From: Phoenix dactylifera
Lineage: Eukaryota; Streptophyta; Magnoliopsida; Arecales; Arecaceae
Direction of reading: 5' to 3'
Length of the DNA stretch: 64,000 bases
NCBI RefSeq assembly: GCF_009389715.1
Contig: NC_052399.1
Location: 30,699,146 to 30,763,145 of the forward strand
Both the position numbers and the translations under genes were made by a program. Numbering within the stretch: the first letter of the stretch is position 1; every line of letters starts with the position of its first letter. The notes under the pieces were generated by a model, which made no database searches, was not told where the DNA came from, and saw only the letters and a program-made list of their open reading frames with translations. Below are positions 37,372-49,600 of this stretch, one piece after another.

Positions 37372-39312
37372 ATGGATTCCGGCCATTCGCCGCTCCTCCT
37401 CGCCGTACTCCTGACGATCCTCGCCGGAATATCGTCGGCATTGACGGAAAATGCCGACGTCCGTCCCACATTGGCGCCGCAGATCAACTCCAACTCGGTC
37501 CTGGTCGCGCTGCTCGACTCCCGCTACACGGAGCTGGCGGAGCTCGTGGAGAAGGCCCTCCTCCTCCGCGCCCTGGAGGACGCCGTCGGCCGCCACAACC
37601 TCACCATCTTCGCCCCCCGCAACGAGGCCCTCGACCCCGAGTTCAAGCGCTTCCTCCTGGAGCCTCGCAACCTCAACTCCCTCCAAACCCTCATCCTCTA
37701 CCACGTGATCCCCTCCCGCGTCGTCGCCTCCGAGTCCTGGGCGGCCGTGCCCGTCGACCAGCGGACCCTCTCCGGGGACCGCCTCCGCCTCTCCGGCGAC
37801 GGCACGGCCGAGAAGAGGGTCGACACCACCGTCGTGATCCACCCGGACGCTGTGGTCCGCCCGGACGGCGTGATCCACGGCATCGAGCAGATGCTGGTCC
37901 CCAGATCCGTCCAGGAGGCGTACTTCAACCGCCGGCGGAGGCTGTCCTCCGTCGCCGCCGTGCTGCCCACCGGCGCGCCCAAGGTGGACCCCCGGAGAAC
38001 CGGTAACCGCCTCCTCCCCTCGAAACCGGTCTCCCCGGCCGGCGGGCCGACGACGTCCCCGGACCCCGCCGTGGCGTCTCCGGCGTCGGATCCGGCGCCG
38101 GCGCCGGGGTCCGCTGTCCAGGTGTTCGACGGGGAGAGCGAGGTGAGGGACTTCATCCACAGCCTGATCCAGTACGGCGGGTACGGCGAACTGGCGGACG
38201 TGCTGGTGAATCTGACGTCGCTGGCGACGGAGATGGGGCGGCTGGTCTCGGAGGGGTACGTGCTGACGGTGCTGGCGCCCAACGACGAGGCGATGGGGAA
38301 GCTGACGATGGAGCAGCTGAGCGAGCCGGGAGCGCCGGAGCGGATGGTGTACTACCACCTGATTCCCGAGTACCAGACGGAGGAGAGCATGTACAACGCG
38401 GTGCGGCGTTTCGGGAAGGTCCGGTACGATACGCTACGGGTGCCGCACAAGGTGGTCGCCAGGGAGGCCGACGGCTCGGTCAAGTTCGGCCATGGGGAGG
38501 CCTCCGCCTACCTCTTCGACCCGGACATCTACACCGACGGCAGGATCTCCGTGCAGGGCATCGACTCCGTGCTCTTCCCGCCGGAGGAGGACTCCGTGGC
38601 CCCGGCGCCCGCGCCCGCCGCCACAGTTGCCGCTGCCAAGCCAAGGCGAGGTTCGTTTTTTCTTTTCTTTTCTTTCCTTCCCTTCTATTTTCTAGGAAAA
38701 TATCTGAAAAAAAAATTGCCCTTGTCGGTCCTCATGTTCTTAAGGAAAATTCTTTTAAACGAAATTTCCCAGGAATTCCCCATTATTTTTTTTTGTCTTT
38801 GTTTGGAAATGTTGGGGACAATGGGATTGCTAGATTTGCTTGGAAGGTGGTCCAGAGGAGTTATAAATAAATAAATAAATAGAAGGGTGATAGGGGAGAA
38901 GAAGACATATATAACGTCTCTCGTATCTGGACTCGGAGAATTAATCCAGCCAGCGACGGTGATAGGGGACGGGAGAGCTTTTTTTCGTCTTTTGTGTTCG
39001 TAGTTGTAGGAGGTTCTTATCAACAGCGTGGAGCAGTAGCTTTCTTTTGCAACCTTTTCAAAATTTTTGTCATCGGATTCCTTGCAAACCAAGTCATAAA
39101 GCAGTCGCATGCACGTACCATCAAAACTCAGTACATGTGTGGCTTCTGTAGCAACGACATATAATAATGTGAATCATATTAAGGTGTTAAAAAAATTGTT
39201 CTTGTTAGTGATGATAGTATGCTTATATTTGGTTGCAGGAAAGTTGCTTGAAGTGGGGTGCCAGATGCTGGGTGCCTTGGGACAGCGGGCTCGTTTCATC
39301 ACCTGCCAGTAG
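37372..39312 (+). CDS. FLA: Fasciclin-like arabinogalactan protein with two FAS1 domains (FLA15-18 group)
   Basis: Exons are 37372-38650 and 39239-39312, 1353 bases in all, 450 residues plus stop; the 588-base intron has GT-AG ends. Residues 1-23 form a secretion signal. FAS1 domain 1 spans about 40-180, with H1-like TIFAPRNEAL (78-87) and YHVIP (110-114). A Pro/Ala/Ser-rich arabinogalactan-type linker spans about 212-246 (PAPAPGS). FAS1 domain 2 spans about 255-403, with LTVLAPNDEAM (298-308) and YHLIPEY (328-334). A short APAPAPAAT tract follows, then a basic KPRRGK stretch across the splice site and a C-terminus ending RFITCQ. N76 and N280 are N-glycosylation sequons. There is no hydrophobic tail for a GPI anchor, which fits the Arabidopsis FLA15-18 group. 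The protein should be secreted to the wall or apoplast. Exon 1 is very GC-rich, and an unspliced reading would run 75 codons past the donor. The ATG at 37372 is the one followed by the signal peptide. Confidence 0.93.
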
Positions 39313-39675
39313 TCGACACGGCCAACTAGGAAAACAGCATAGACAGAAGAATAAAAGGTGACGCATATATATGAATACTACTGATAGTTGTGTTCTTTGC
39401 AATGAATGAAGCAATGGATACTGATAAGTGAAATGTGTGTGACAAACAGGTGCAGCCTGAGGTAGTCGAGCAGGGTCATGTATAAAATTTATCAGACAGC
39501 TTATCGCATTGGAGGATATATAGTTGGGTTTCTCATATAACATATATTTTTTTATTGATTTCCTTTTTGTTGTTCTTGTTCTATGGTGCAGCTTGCTGCT
39601 GGTGTTTCCATATGTTCAATTTTCCTCACTTGTTACCGGTGATTGGTTATATCGTACCACTCGCATGTGAATATC

Positions 39676-39681
39676 AATAAA
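39676..39681 (+). terminator. Polyadenylation signal candidate of the fasciclin-like gene
   Basis: AATAAA lies 364 bases after the stop codon in a T-rich 3' region. It is the first canonical hexamer in good context; plant signals are loose, so the true site may differ. Confidence 0.4.
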
Positions 39682-40057
39682 GAGGAAATAGGATGAGCAG
39701 CATATCTTTGGTTCACTTTTGTCTACAGAATAAATAAATCAACATGAGATGTCTTTTATTTTATTTTCCTTCTTGTTTCTTGATTTTTCTTTTGTGAGCT
39801 ATATCTTGTGTTGGATATATATAAGTCATCGCTAGCTGTTTGCAACGTATGAGCACTATTACCAGCATTATCATCAAGGTTCTCTACAGATGGTATTGGA
39901 GAGCTTAATCCTATGGCATTGGCAGCACTGTTTCTTCAGTTGTTTTGGTAATGGCTTCTACCGGGGTCTTTTATTATCTCCTCTACGTGGAGTCCGAGTG
40001 TGTGCAGCTTTGTTTGCACTCTGCTAATAAATAGTATTTGAGGCTTGCCTCTTTTAA

Positions 40058-40087
40058 CCCCCCCCCCCCCCCCCCCCCAAAAAAAAA
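40058..40087. repeat. C21-A9 homopolymer junction
   Basis: Twenty-one consecutive C are followed by nine A. The same C21-then-A arrangement recurs at 62027-62058. Confidence 0.9.
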
Positions 40088-40214
40088 CATGAAAATAAAA
40101 ATTAGATAGAGGACAAGTAGAGATTACTGATTGAAGCAAAAACTTGCGCAAGCCATCTATCATAGTCCAACATCAACTAATTAAGAAGATGCTACATGGG
40201 TATATAAACCTAGG

Positions 40215-40460
40215 CCCGTCCATCCAATGGCTCAAGCTTTTGCGGTGGGAGTTCATTGGGCAGTATCAGAGCCAGGCTCAATGTACGTCACAGTCTTATT
40301 ATTAGTCATGTGAGCTTCTCATTACAGGATATTAGGGTCAAGTTGGACCCGAACTATTAGTGTGCCCCTCTTTCGAGAGCCAATCCATGATGAGGGCTCA
40401 CAAGGATGGGTAGGGGAGACTCTTATAGTTTCACATCGGCTAGTAAAAGTCTATGAGGAA
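40215..40460 (+). mobile_element. Possible LTR retroelement fragment
   Basis: The segment contains GGGCTCACAAGGATGGGTAGG and TAGTTTCACATCGGCTAGTAA. Strings of the second type (AGT-CCCACATCGG-TAG) are widespread in plant LTRs and repeat termini. The segment leads into the retroelement relics that fill the interval up to 43 kb. No terminus is defined. Confidence 0.3.
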
Positions 40461-41624
40461 GAAAAAAGGAGAGATTGCAGTTCATTGTCAGATGGTCTGC
40501 CGTTTTCTTGGTTTTGGCACAAAGCGGGCATGCATTGAGGCCGCAAATTGTAAGAACTTAGGACTTTTCCAAAAATGGCTAGCCGAAAGGTATTATTTGG
40601 ATTCCTTGATCCTGTATAAGTGCTCAAGGGTCCTCACACAAATCTTCAAGGTGCTCTTTCACTGTCACTGATCTCTTGGTCATCCAGGATCCAACGACCT
40701 TAGCCTTATGGCCTAAAGTGACAGCGACATGGTCGACCTTTATTGGTTGACCATAGGCTTCCGCAAAAACGGCGCGGTCCAGATAGATTAATATTTCCGC
40801 CAACTCCAGGGTGAAAGGCATGCACAAAGGCTTTGCAGCGAGCTCCTAACAATTAGCTCCAAACCATTGTGGCAACTGTGGTAGTTGATGAGAGGGGTTG
40901 TTTCTGTCTGTGCTGAAGGGATGGTTGGTATGGCTTGGGTTGCTGCAGGGAGTTGGTACCCATACCTTTGGCCTTTAATAGGGTTCTAAGAGCGAGTGTT
41001 TAGTCAAGTCTCCGCATCCTCATGTCGTCCTTTGAGTACTTCAGCATTGGTGTGACCGATACTTCAAAAATGGTATGGAGTAGAATATAATGGTAAGGAT
41101 GTCCGCCCACTATAGTTGATTTTACCCAGCATGGTTGTTTCGTCTTGCCATTGATGCTTCAAACGAGGTTGTCGAAGAGGTGACTCGTGTCCGCTAGTTG
41201 TAAGAAGCATGGCCGGAGATCTTCGACTGCGTGCATGGTAGGCTGTAGGTAGGTGGGTGGCATTAATATCAAGCCATTCTGCCATCTTTTTTCCATAGGA
41301 ACTTGTGCTGGATGCTTGTTGATGAGACCCCTCTTCGGACAACCAAGAGGAATCGATCGAGTTTGCCTTGAGTAGCAACTGGGTGGCCATGTTGCTTCTC
41401 CCAATTGATTGCTTTGCTCTACCTCCTGCTTTTCCTGTCTCCCATCTCGTTCTCCATTTTCCTCCCTTGTTTTGTCCTTGCCATGGGGTTTTCCCACTTT
41501 TCTTCTTTACCTTGTTGCTCTCTAGGAGTGACCAAGATGAGAGAGGTATCTTTCTCTAGTTTCTCTGGAGCTTCTCTCTTTAAGTTCTTTCATCTCTCTC
41601 CCGAGACTTGTCATTCTTCTGATT

Positions 41625-41867
41625 GGCTCTTTTTTCATTGAAGGTTAGTTTTCATATGGATGGATCGATTTGCATTAGAATTTGTTAAAAGCAAGTTTAA
41701 AGGTGAAGCAAAAAATTTGGTGGAGAATAGTTGAATACTACAGCAAGGCTCTTTTTTCGTTGAAGATTACTTTTCGTACGGATGGATCAATTTGCATAGA
41801 ATTTGTCAAAAGAAAGTTTACAGGTGAAGCAAAGAAATTTGGTGGAGAATAGTTGAATACTACAATC
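41625..41867. repeat. Diverged tandem duplication, about 122-bp unit
   Basis: The units 41625-41746 and 41747-41867 share GGCTCTTTTTTC, GTTGAAG, ATGGATC, AATTTG and TTTGGTGGAGAATAGTTGAATACTAC in the same order, with about one difference per ten bases. The duplication is older than the perfect one at 18260. Confidence 0.8.
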
Positions 41868-42359
41868 AGCGCTGTAATGTAACCAGTAGAACATTAGATT
41901 TGATGAGAAGTAAAATAATGCCCTCTAGGAAGTCAAACTATCCAAACTTACAATAGGCTCCTTGTAAGGAAAGAGAAAATCATCTTTAGGAGTGCTATCC
42001 ATAAGCCAATCTTTAAAGAAGAGAGGTACCACAAGCAAGCCACTTCTACTCTTACTAAACCAATAGTTCGTGATTCTAAAACTTTCAAAGGTCAGAGGTG
42101 CAAGGCCGAAGACCCTTAAAAAGTTGGTAGAGGCTATCAATTGTCCCATCTTCAGGTTTATTTTCTGTTTCTGATTCAAGTTTCTACTATACTCTTTGAT
42201 CTCATGCGGGCATGCCTGATTTGCATACATCACAGTCCCATGCTACATCTTGGAGACCTAGATATTATGGAGGAGAAGGCCCATTGTATAATCCCTACTA
42301 CTAGTGAGGAGCCAAAGGAGCAATCTCTTTCCGCCATGTAATTATGCAGAGGGGTTAAG

Positions 42360-42850
42360 GAAGTTGAGGTGGCATACTAGTGAGGAGCCAAAGGAGAAGC
42401 CCACGAAGGAGGTCCCTCCACCCGAAATTGCAAGTCTTCGAGCAGTTCAAGGATATTCTCGGAACTTTTAGATGCTGGTTCATTCGGCTATCAAAAGCAC
42501 CACATGGAGCCTCACTCTTTTTCTAGAAAAAGAGTGATGGGAGCCTCCACTTATACATTGAATATAGAGCACTTAACAAGGTGACCATCAAAACAAGCAT
42601 CACATTCCACTAGGGAAAGATCTCTTTGATCGGTTTGGCGAGGCTCAATTCTTCAGCAAGCTTGAGCTGCCATGAGGATACCATCAAGTACGGATCGACC
42701 AAACAGGATCTTAGTTCTTGATTATGCTACTTGGCTTGAAAAATGCTCCAACATTCTACACCTGCATGAATAAGTTCTTCTACCCTACCTCAACAGGTTT
42801 GTATGCCTTGACGACATAGTGATTTATAGCCATGCCGTGGAAGAGATGCT
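42360..42850 (+). pseudogene. Degenerate Ty3/Gypsy reverse transcriptase relic
   Basis: Conceptual translation with frame changes gives fragments of a Gypsy reverse transcriptase in the right order: a YRALNKVTIK-like motif near 42558, DLFDRFGEAQFFSKLEL near 42613, YHQVRIDQTG near 42677, LLGLKNAPTFYTCMNKFFYP near 42728, and RFVCLDDIVIYS with the catalytic DD near 42795. Stops and frameshifts break it throughout, so it is long dead. The sequence 42850-43300 may be its continuation but shows no readable domain. It lies between the convergent fasciclin-like and RFC1 genes. Confidence 0.8.
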
Positions 42851-43650
42851 GTGGCAATATACGAACAAGATCAACAAGTTCCTTAATGATGCAAAGAGGA
42901 CATCGGTGCCATAAGTGGGGAACAGCTCCTCCCACAATAAGATTGCAGGAAATTCACTCAAACTCTTAATGGACTACAGAAGCTTGCAAGTCTTGTGGCG
43001 CTATAGATATTTCAACTACTTTCTAGAAGATATTTCTAATGCTCATAAGTATCTTGTTTCCGGAACGTACTCACTTCACCCCGCCACTTACCGATCAAGA
43101 CTCATGGCTGAAAGAAGAGAGAGCTGTGTTTGGAAGAGTTGTTCACATTTGGGAAATGGGAGCAGCTGCAGCCGTGGGTTCGTCGAGGATGGTCCATCCA
43201 TTCCTCCATGATCTTGAGACCCCTGGACTCCCACGTCCCACTCCTGACTGCAAAATATAATCTCCATCTCAATATCCTGTTGCAGTTTTTCGAAACAAAC
43301 TACAAGGGGACAGCCCTTGGCAGACCAAAACACTTAGTAGAAATCTTCTTGCCTCTGTTAAAAAAGTAAACATTCGACAGCAACTCCAAAACAAAAACCT
43401 ACCTTACAAGAAAAAGGAAAAACAAATTGATACATGGGCAAGTAATCCATTTTACGAGAAAACATTAATCACTTTAATTTGGAAAGAGGCCAAATGAGAA
43501 ATTGCTAAATGACATGATGCAAATACAACGCACATCAAAACATAGAACTTGAAGGTTGTGGACAACATATAATCCATAACAGCTATACATCCAAAACCCG
43601 AGGCTCGGCAGATGCCTTACCAAAATGATGTTAAACAATTTATGCTCTGG

Positions 43651-46600
43651 CTAAGCGGCCCTCTTTCTCTTTCCACCACCTGAACCTCGGGGGCCCTTCT
43701 CTGCGGACTCAGACCCCTTGGATTTGCCTGCAGGGGTCTTCTTGGCACCTGACTTTGACTTCCCATTACTTTTCAAATCAAGCTCCACTTGAACTCCTAT
43801 CGACACATGAAATGAACATCAACCAAAAGAATTCATAAAAGATGTTTTCGATTATGTCGAGAAAAGGGTAAATATGCAACTTGAAACCTTTAGGTTTATT
43901 GCTAAGGAGATCCAGCTGTGGCTTGGCCCCGCCATCAGCGTTAATTCCAAGATCATCTGAAAAAAAATCGAAGAAAGACAAGATTCGAGTCTTAGAATGG
44001 AAGTCCTAAACGCAAGTTATTCAAGAAGAAATATCAATTATTGCTTGTAAGTATTACTAACATGATGCTTGAATAGTTCTCAGCATTTCAATTTATATTC
44101 GACCCGAAAACACAAGAATTACAGAAAAACAATAATATGCCGAAAGTCTAACTGGGTTGTGGGTGTCCCACTTGAAAGTGGGGGTGGGCACATGCTTTTG
44201 AAAATAGTAAACACATGAGAGGGTACAAGTACACGAACATACTAAAAGCCTGTGTCCACATCCGTCAATACAAGGTCAAGCCATGTTAGTGTCATTTCAG
44301 TCAACCAAATATATAAATATATATATAATCTGATGCCCAAGTTGTAGAAGCAACGGGCAGAAGGCTGCAATGATGATCCATAAGAATGTTAAAATGCATC
44401 TAGAAATTCACCAATTTACTAGATTTGTTGTAAACACCAAAGGAAGCAACTAGAAAGAAGCAGTATCGCCTATAAACAAGTAGGCATACTCTTTGCGAAG
44501 TATTCGGAGAAGATCCAGGTAAAATAATCAGAAAATTGAAGATTTCTTTCCAGATTTCAATAACTTGAAATTATTCGAAATTTCTGAGAATGTCTGCTTA
44601 CGAGTTTCACATAAAACACACAAAGTGAAAAGCAAAAGCACTCACCAGTATCTTCTGAATCAGAAGAATACTCTTCTTCACCTTCTGCCACAGCATCTCC
44701 ATTTTCTTCAGCTAAACCAGTCTCCACTGGCTCCAGCATTGCTGCTATTCGTTTTTTTGGAGCCTTCTTCAGGCCAGGAAGAGCAATCAAGTCTGCTGCT
44801 CGCACCACACGAGAGCTGCTCCCCTGCTTATATGCCTTGGTTAATGCGGCTTTAACTGCAGGTTGAATTCCTTCCATTGGATTAGGATGGCCCTAAAATC
44901 AATTGACAAGTGTTAGAAATGCTCACGAGAGAAATATACTCGGAAAAGAAACACACACAAAAACGAGCACAGATGCACACGCACACAGACATGCTGGATG
45001 TTAGTTATGTAGAACAGACTGAAAAGCGAACCAAAGTTTACTTTGTCTGCAAAGAATGTCTTGCTGCACTAAAAATAAATCTAGCAAGTTGGATTTGCCA
45101 TGAGGTCAGAGCTAGATACCCTATCCTCCAACCTCAAAGAAAGTCAAGGGGTTAAGACCAGGACCGTGATATTTCAGCCAAGAAGTGAACTGCAATTTAA
45201 AGAGAAGAAGAAGAAATTGAATGCCTATGAAACAATGAAAGACCAAACAAATGCCACATTAACACAAGCGTGAAGCCAAATTCACAGTCCAAAAGTTTTT
45301 CCATAAATTCTTCTTTGACCAAGGACTTGCACTTTCTAAATTCCTACAAAGATCTTGCACTTTCTAAATTCCTATAAAGAAATTGTGCTTTCTAAGTTCC
45401 AAAAAGGGGTGTTATTCTTCAAATATTAGATAAACACTAATTCTGGATTTTAAAAATTCCCTACAAGTTCATTCCTAGAGAATTGTTGACAAAGTCCTTG
45501 TTCTAGTTCCAATTCTTGCTGTTGCTCATTTTGGGATCTGATTTTCTGTATATCTTCTTATACGGCATCATTCCAACTAGGCCAATTCATAAGCAGCATC
45601 AGATAGCAAAAAGTAACCCTTCACTGGAGAAAGAAATAAAGTACCAGTCAAAATTCAACAAGTCTTTTTATCAGCTATGATTGAATTTATACACAGACAT
45701 GCCACTTGCCTTGGACATGTGATTGCTTGTGCTTTCTACTTTTGAACTGTCTCCATCATCACGCATACATCTTTCTTTTCTTTTTCTATAAAGAAAGATC
45801 CTCATTTTGCTTGGTCGTATAAATATTGATGCAGGGGGATCACCAAACTCGATGTCAACCACTCTGTTCACTATCGGGAGGACTGAACAAGGTCTGAGAG
45901 CGAGATCTGTCACATTAAGAAGCCGAATTGCATACCAAACCGCTCGAGACTCAAACATGCTTGTATAACATCCTATCGAGGTGCTCTTTTTTTAAAATCA
46001 GATAACTTTTAAGCTCTGCAATGTGATGCCAATCCCTAAAAGGTCCCCTATACCTAGCAATCAGGGCCAAACCCATCATTTAGGCCTCAAAACAAATCAG
46101 TCAAAGAAAAATTCTTTTCGAAAAGACTTTAACCATGCACATCTCATGATTCCGGAAGAATTAGACGAAACAATTGCACATAAAGTTGATGTAAAAGTCA
46201 ATATCTACCTCTTGTAGGATTTTTAGCTTTTTTTGTGATTATTTCCACTAGACATCTCTATTTCAGGAAAAATGTAACCTCTTTCAACTATAATAGCAAT
46301 CTGACCTAAAGGGTGGACCTCACTAATATGAATAGAGGCTTCATAATTCGGTCCTATTATTCAATAATGAAAGAAAAGAGGACTTACACCCTACTTTCAC
46401 TAATTTTTCTTGAAGGGATCTCTTCCTTGTCCCCAATAAGATCAAATATTTATAACTAGCTTCTCCAAAAGAATCTACTACAAACACAATGACTGTATTC
46501 TTCTTTTGATATCATTCATAGATAGTGAAACATTCCAGCCTTTTGGAACCTCATAGCAAAGATGTTGAGATGGTTCAGTTTTATTTTATTCCCACAAGAT

Positions 46601-49600
46601 ACAAGCAACATGGCCTAGGGTATCCCATTTTATAAAAGGGTAGCTCAACTCTTTCAGTTTTGCATCTCCTTGTAAACATGTTGAATTCTTTCCTATATCA
46701 AAAACAACCATTAGCAATGTTGTCAACATTGGGTTTGAATCATAAATAGTAGATGAGACAACATTAGAGACCAGATAATAGATCATGAGATTTTTAAAAT
46801 GAAAAATTCAGAAACTTTGAGAATTACAGATAAGATAAATGATGAAAAAAAGCAAAACTTCATAATTAAAATATAAGAATCTAACATGACCTCCAAGAAA
46901 CCAAAATATTTTCACCACCATAAGCTCACAAATAATATATTGAGGAAACAAACACCACATAAATTCTTAAAATATCCTCTACTTTAATCAAAATGATGTA
47001 TACATAGGCCCACAGAATAGACGAAAAAGATCAATGATACTTTCCCAATCATCATTGGTAACAAGCATAATTCAGAACCACCTTCCTTTCTACATTCTGC
47101 AGAAAAGAAAAAAATCATCCATATCCTATAGTTGAATCTTATATGGCAACATAAGATTCAACTTACTACCTCTAAACAAAGTTGATCAGAATGCTGAATA
47201 TGCTCAAAATGGAAGATATCACCAATCCAAATATTTGAACATAATAATCCTTCGAGACAGGAAGATTATAGCAGGCAAAGGAATGAAAAGGAGAAACAAT
47301 GACAAAAATATGAATATTTATGTCTAGCTTTTAACTTCTGAACTCCAGCATCTAATATATATATACATACACTAAAATGAAGGCTCTGCTTCAGCATAGC
47401 TCTCCATTCACCACCTGTACAGATACTAGAGCTCTCCGTGTGCCATGTGATGCCCATATTAATAATATTATTAGTTAAGCTCCTATTTAATATTGTATTA
47501 AATAAGAATCTTATTAATACATTAATAACAAACTTATTAGCTTATCAAATCATATTAAATAAAGGAGTTTGCATAAGTACACTACATTAATATAGAAACT
47601 AATAATATTATTAATAACCATATTTGCTTAATGTATGTTAATATTAGTGAAAAATATTTTTCATTAGTACGGTACCCTGCCCATATCATGCATGATTCAT
47701 TATATTACATTAATATTTTATTGCATTTTTGTGGTCATATTCTTATTTAAAAGTGAAAGTACAACCACCAATAATCCCACTATATTGCATTTAAATATCC
47801 TTAATATGCAATATTTTTCTATTTCTTATTTATACGCAAGCTAGATCATGATCTTATTATTTTATCATAATATATTATCTTACTATATTGATAATTATAC
47901 ATATACTATTAAAATTTTATATATTGATAGTATATCGTAATATTAATATCAAAAAAATATTTAGAAAATAATTTGGCTTTTATATATATTATATTTTATT
48001 CTATTTCAGTTATTTATTCTATTATGTCTATTTTATATTGCATTTCAACAACAGTTGGAAAAAAGAGAAAAAATTGCACCCCATGCACCGCGTGGGTTAT
48101 AAGCTAGTTTATTTACTATTTGCTTTTAGAAGTCCAGAACCATTAAGGAGCTTGCTTTCTTGTGCCAGAGGATTAGTAATGATAGATATGATTATTCAAA
48201 GGACAGTTAAGTTGATCATAAATTTCGCTTGGTTTAATATGTAGAGAAGATGAACAAGTTGGAACTTGTACTCCAAGGAATAATACAATCCGTAGATATT
48301 ATGATTTCATTTTACTAGTCTCAATCTGAAATGCAGACATACAAATATTTCATGCATAACAAGTTGGGATCATTCCGATTCATGAAATAAGACCATGATA
48401 CCAACAGCAATTAGTATCATCTAATGCAGACACAACAAATGTCAACCATCGACCTCAAGGAATACAAAAAGCAACCAACAAAATAGTTAGTCAAAAAAAT
48501 AATATGGGCTCATTTTTATTAGCAAATATTGAGAATATTTAATGGTTCTTTGAAAATTCTGAACCATAAATAGACCAACCCGGAATTTGGACATCTCCAC
48601 GATGGTATCAAAATCCTCTTGACTTAGGGAATAAGTGTCCATTAATTCCACAACCTTCTGAACAGCTTCCTCCTGGCATTTGTTTTCACATGTTATACAT
48701 AATAATTGTTCTGTTTTCCTTAAGCATAAAATCTCTCTGAAACCAAAGCAGACCAGAGAACATCAGACCTTAGGCATCACTCGCAGAGGGTCTGTCAGTT
48801 GTTTCAGCAGAAGAGTGAAGTAATCCACCCGCAAAGTCTCCCTGGTGCATTTAGATATTAGATAAAGAGTAGCATCTCCATTATAGATAATACAACTTCA
48901 AGCCTACTGAGTAGAAGGTATTTCAAAACATTCAGGTGGTGCTAGTCAAGTCATTGACCTAATAATCCTGAAACTTCTGATGTGCTTAAGTCAAACATTT
49001 TCATCTTCTTTATGGTCCTGATATAGATATTCACACAACTGTTGCAGCATACAGATAGAGATATTCATTTAAGTCTATTTCATAACACATTGACAAAGTA
49101 GAGGAAGGGCAAAAGAAAGTAATTCATATCAAAGGTACTACATCAAACAAACAGGATGAAGGATAAAAACTTATGAACATGGCTAGAAGGGCATGCCACA
49201 ATGCTTCATCGCGTCTCAAAGATGTAGTTGGTCAATAGTTTTCTTGTATAAAGCGTTGGATTAACCATGCTCTGATTTTGGATTTCATGCAATCAAAAAC
49301 TGACAAAAACAAATTGATTGCCATTTGATACACAATATTTCATTTAATAATTGTCATGATGGTTTAGCAAAATCTGCAGAAAGTCATGTATAAACACTAT
49401 AGTTACTAAAAATCTACAACATGTAGACTTACTCATTTAGTTATGCAAACAATAAGGGAAAACTATTGAGTTCATAGGAGGTTTCGAACAACTACAAACA
49501 AGATTTGCAGACGATAAATAAAACAAATGGAAGAATACAGATTTACCTGGAGGGTGGTGTAGAAATATGTCATCACGGACATATCTACATAAGCATGCAG

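Noticed and set aside
37315-38358. 347-codon open frame on the minus strand over the fasciclin-like gene
   Set aside because: It is antisense to a GC-rich coding exon with two clear FAS1 domains on +. Long opposite-strand frames are expected at such GC content, and this one has no recognisable domain.
38651-38874. Read-through C-terminus of the fasciclin-like frame
   Set aside because: The sequence becomes T-rich after the donor GAG|GTTCGT. Splicing to 39239 restores the family C-terminus ending RFITCQ.
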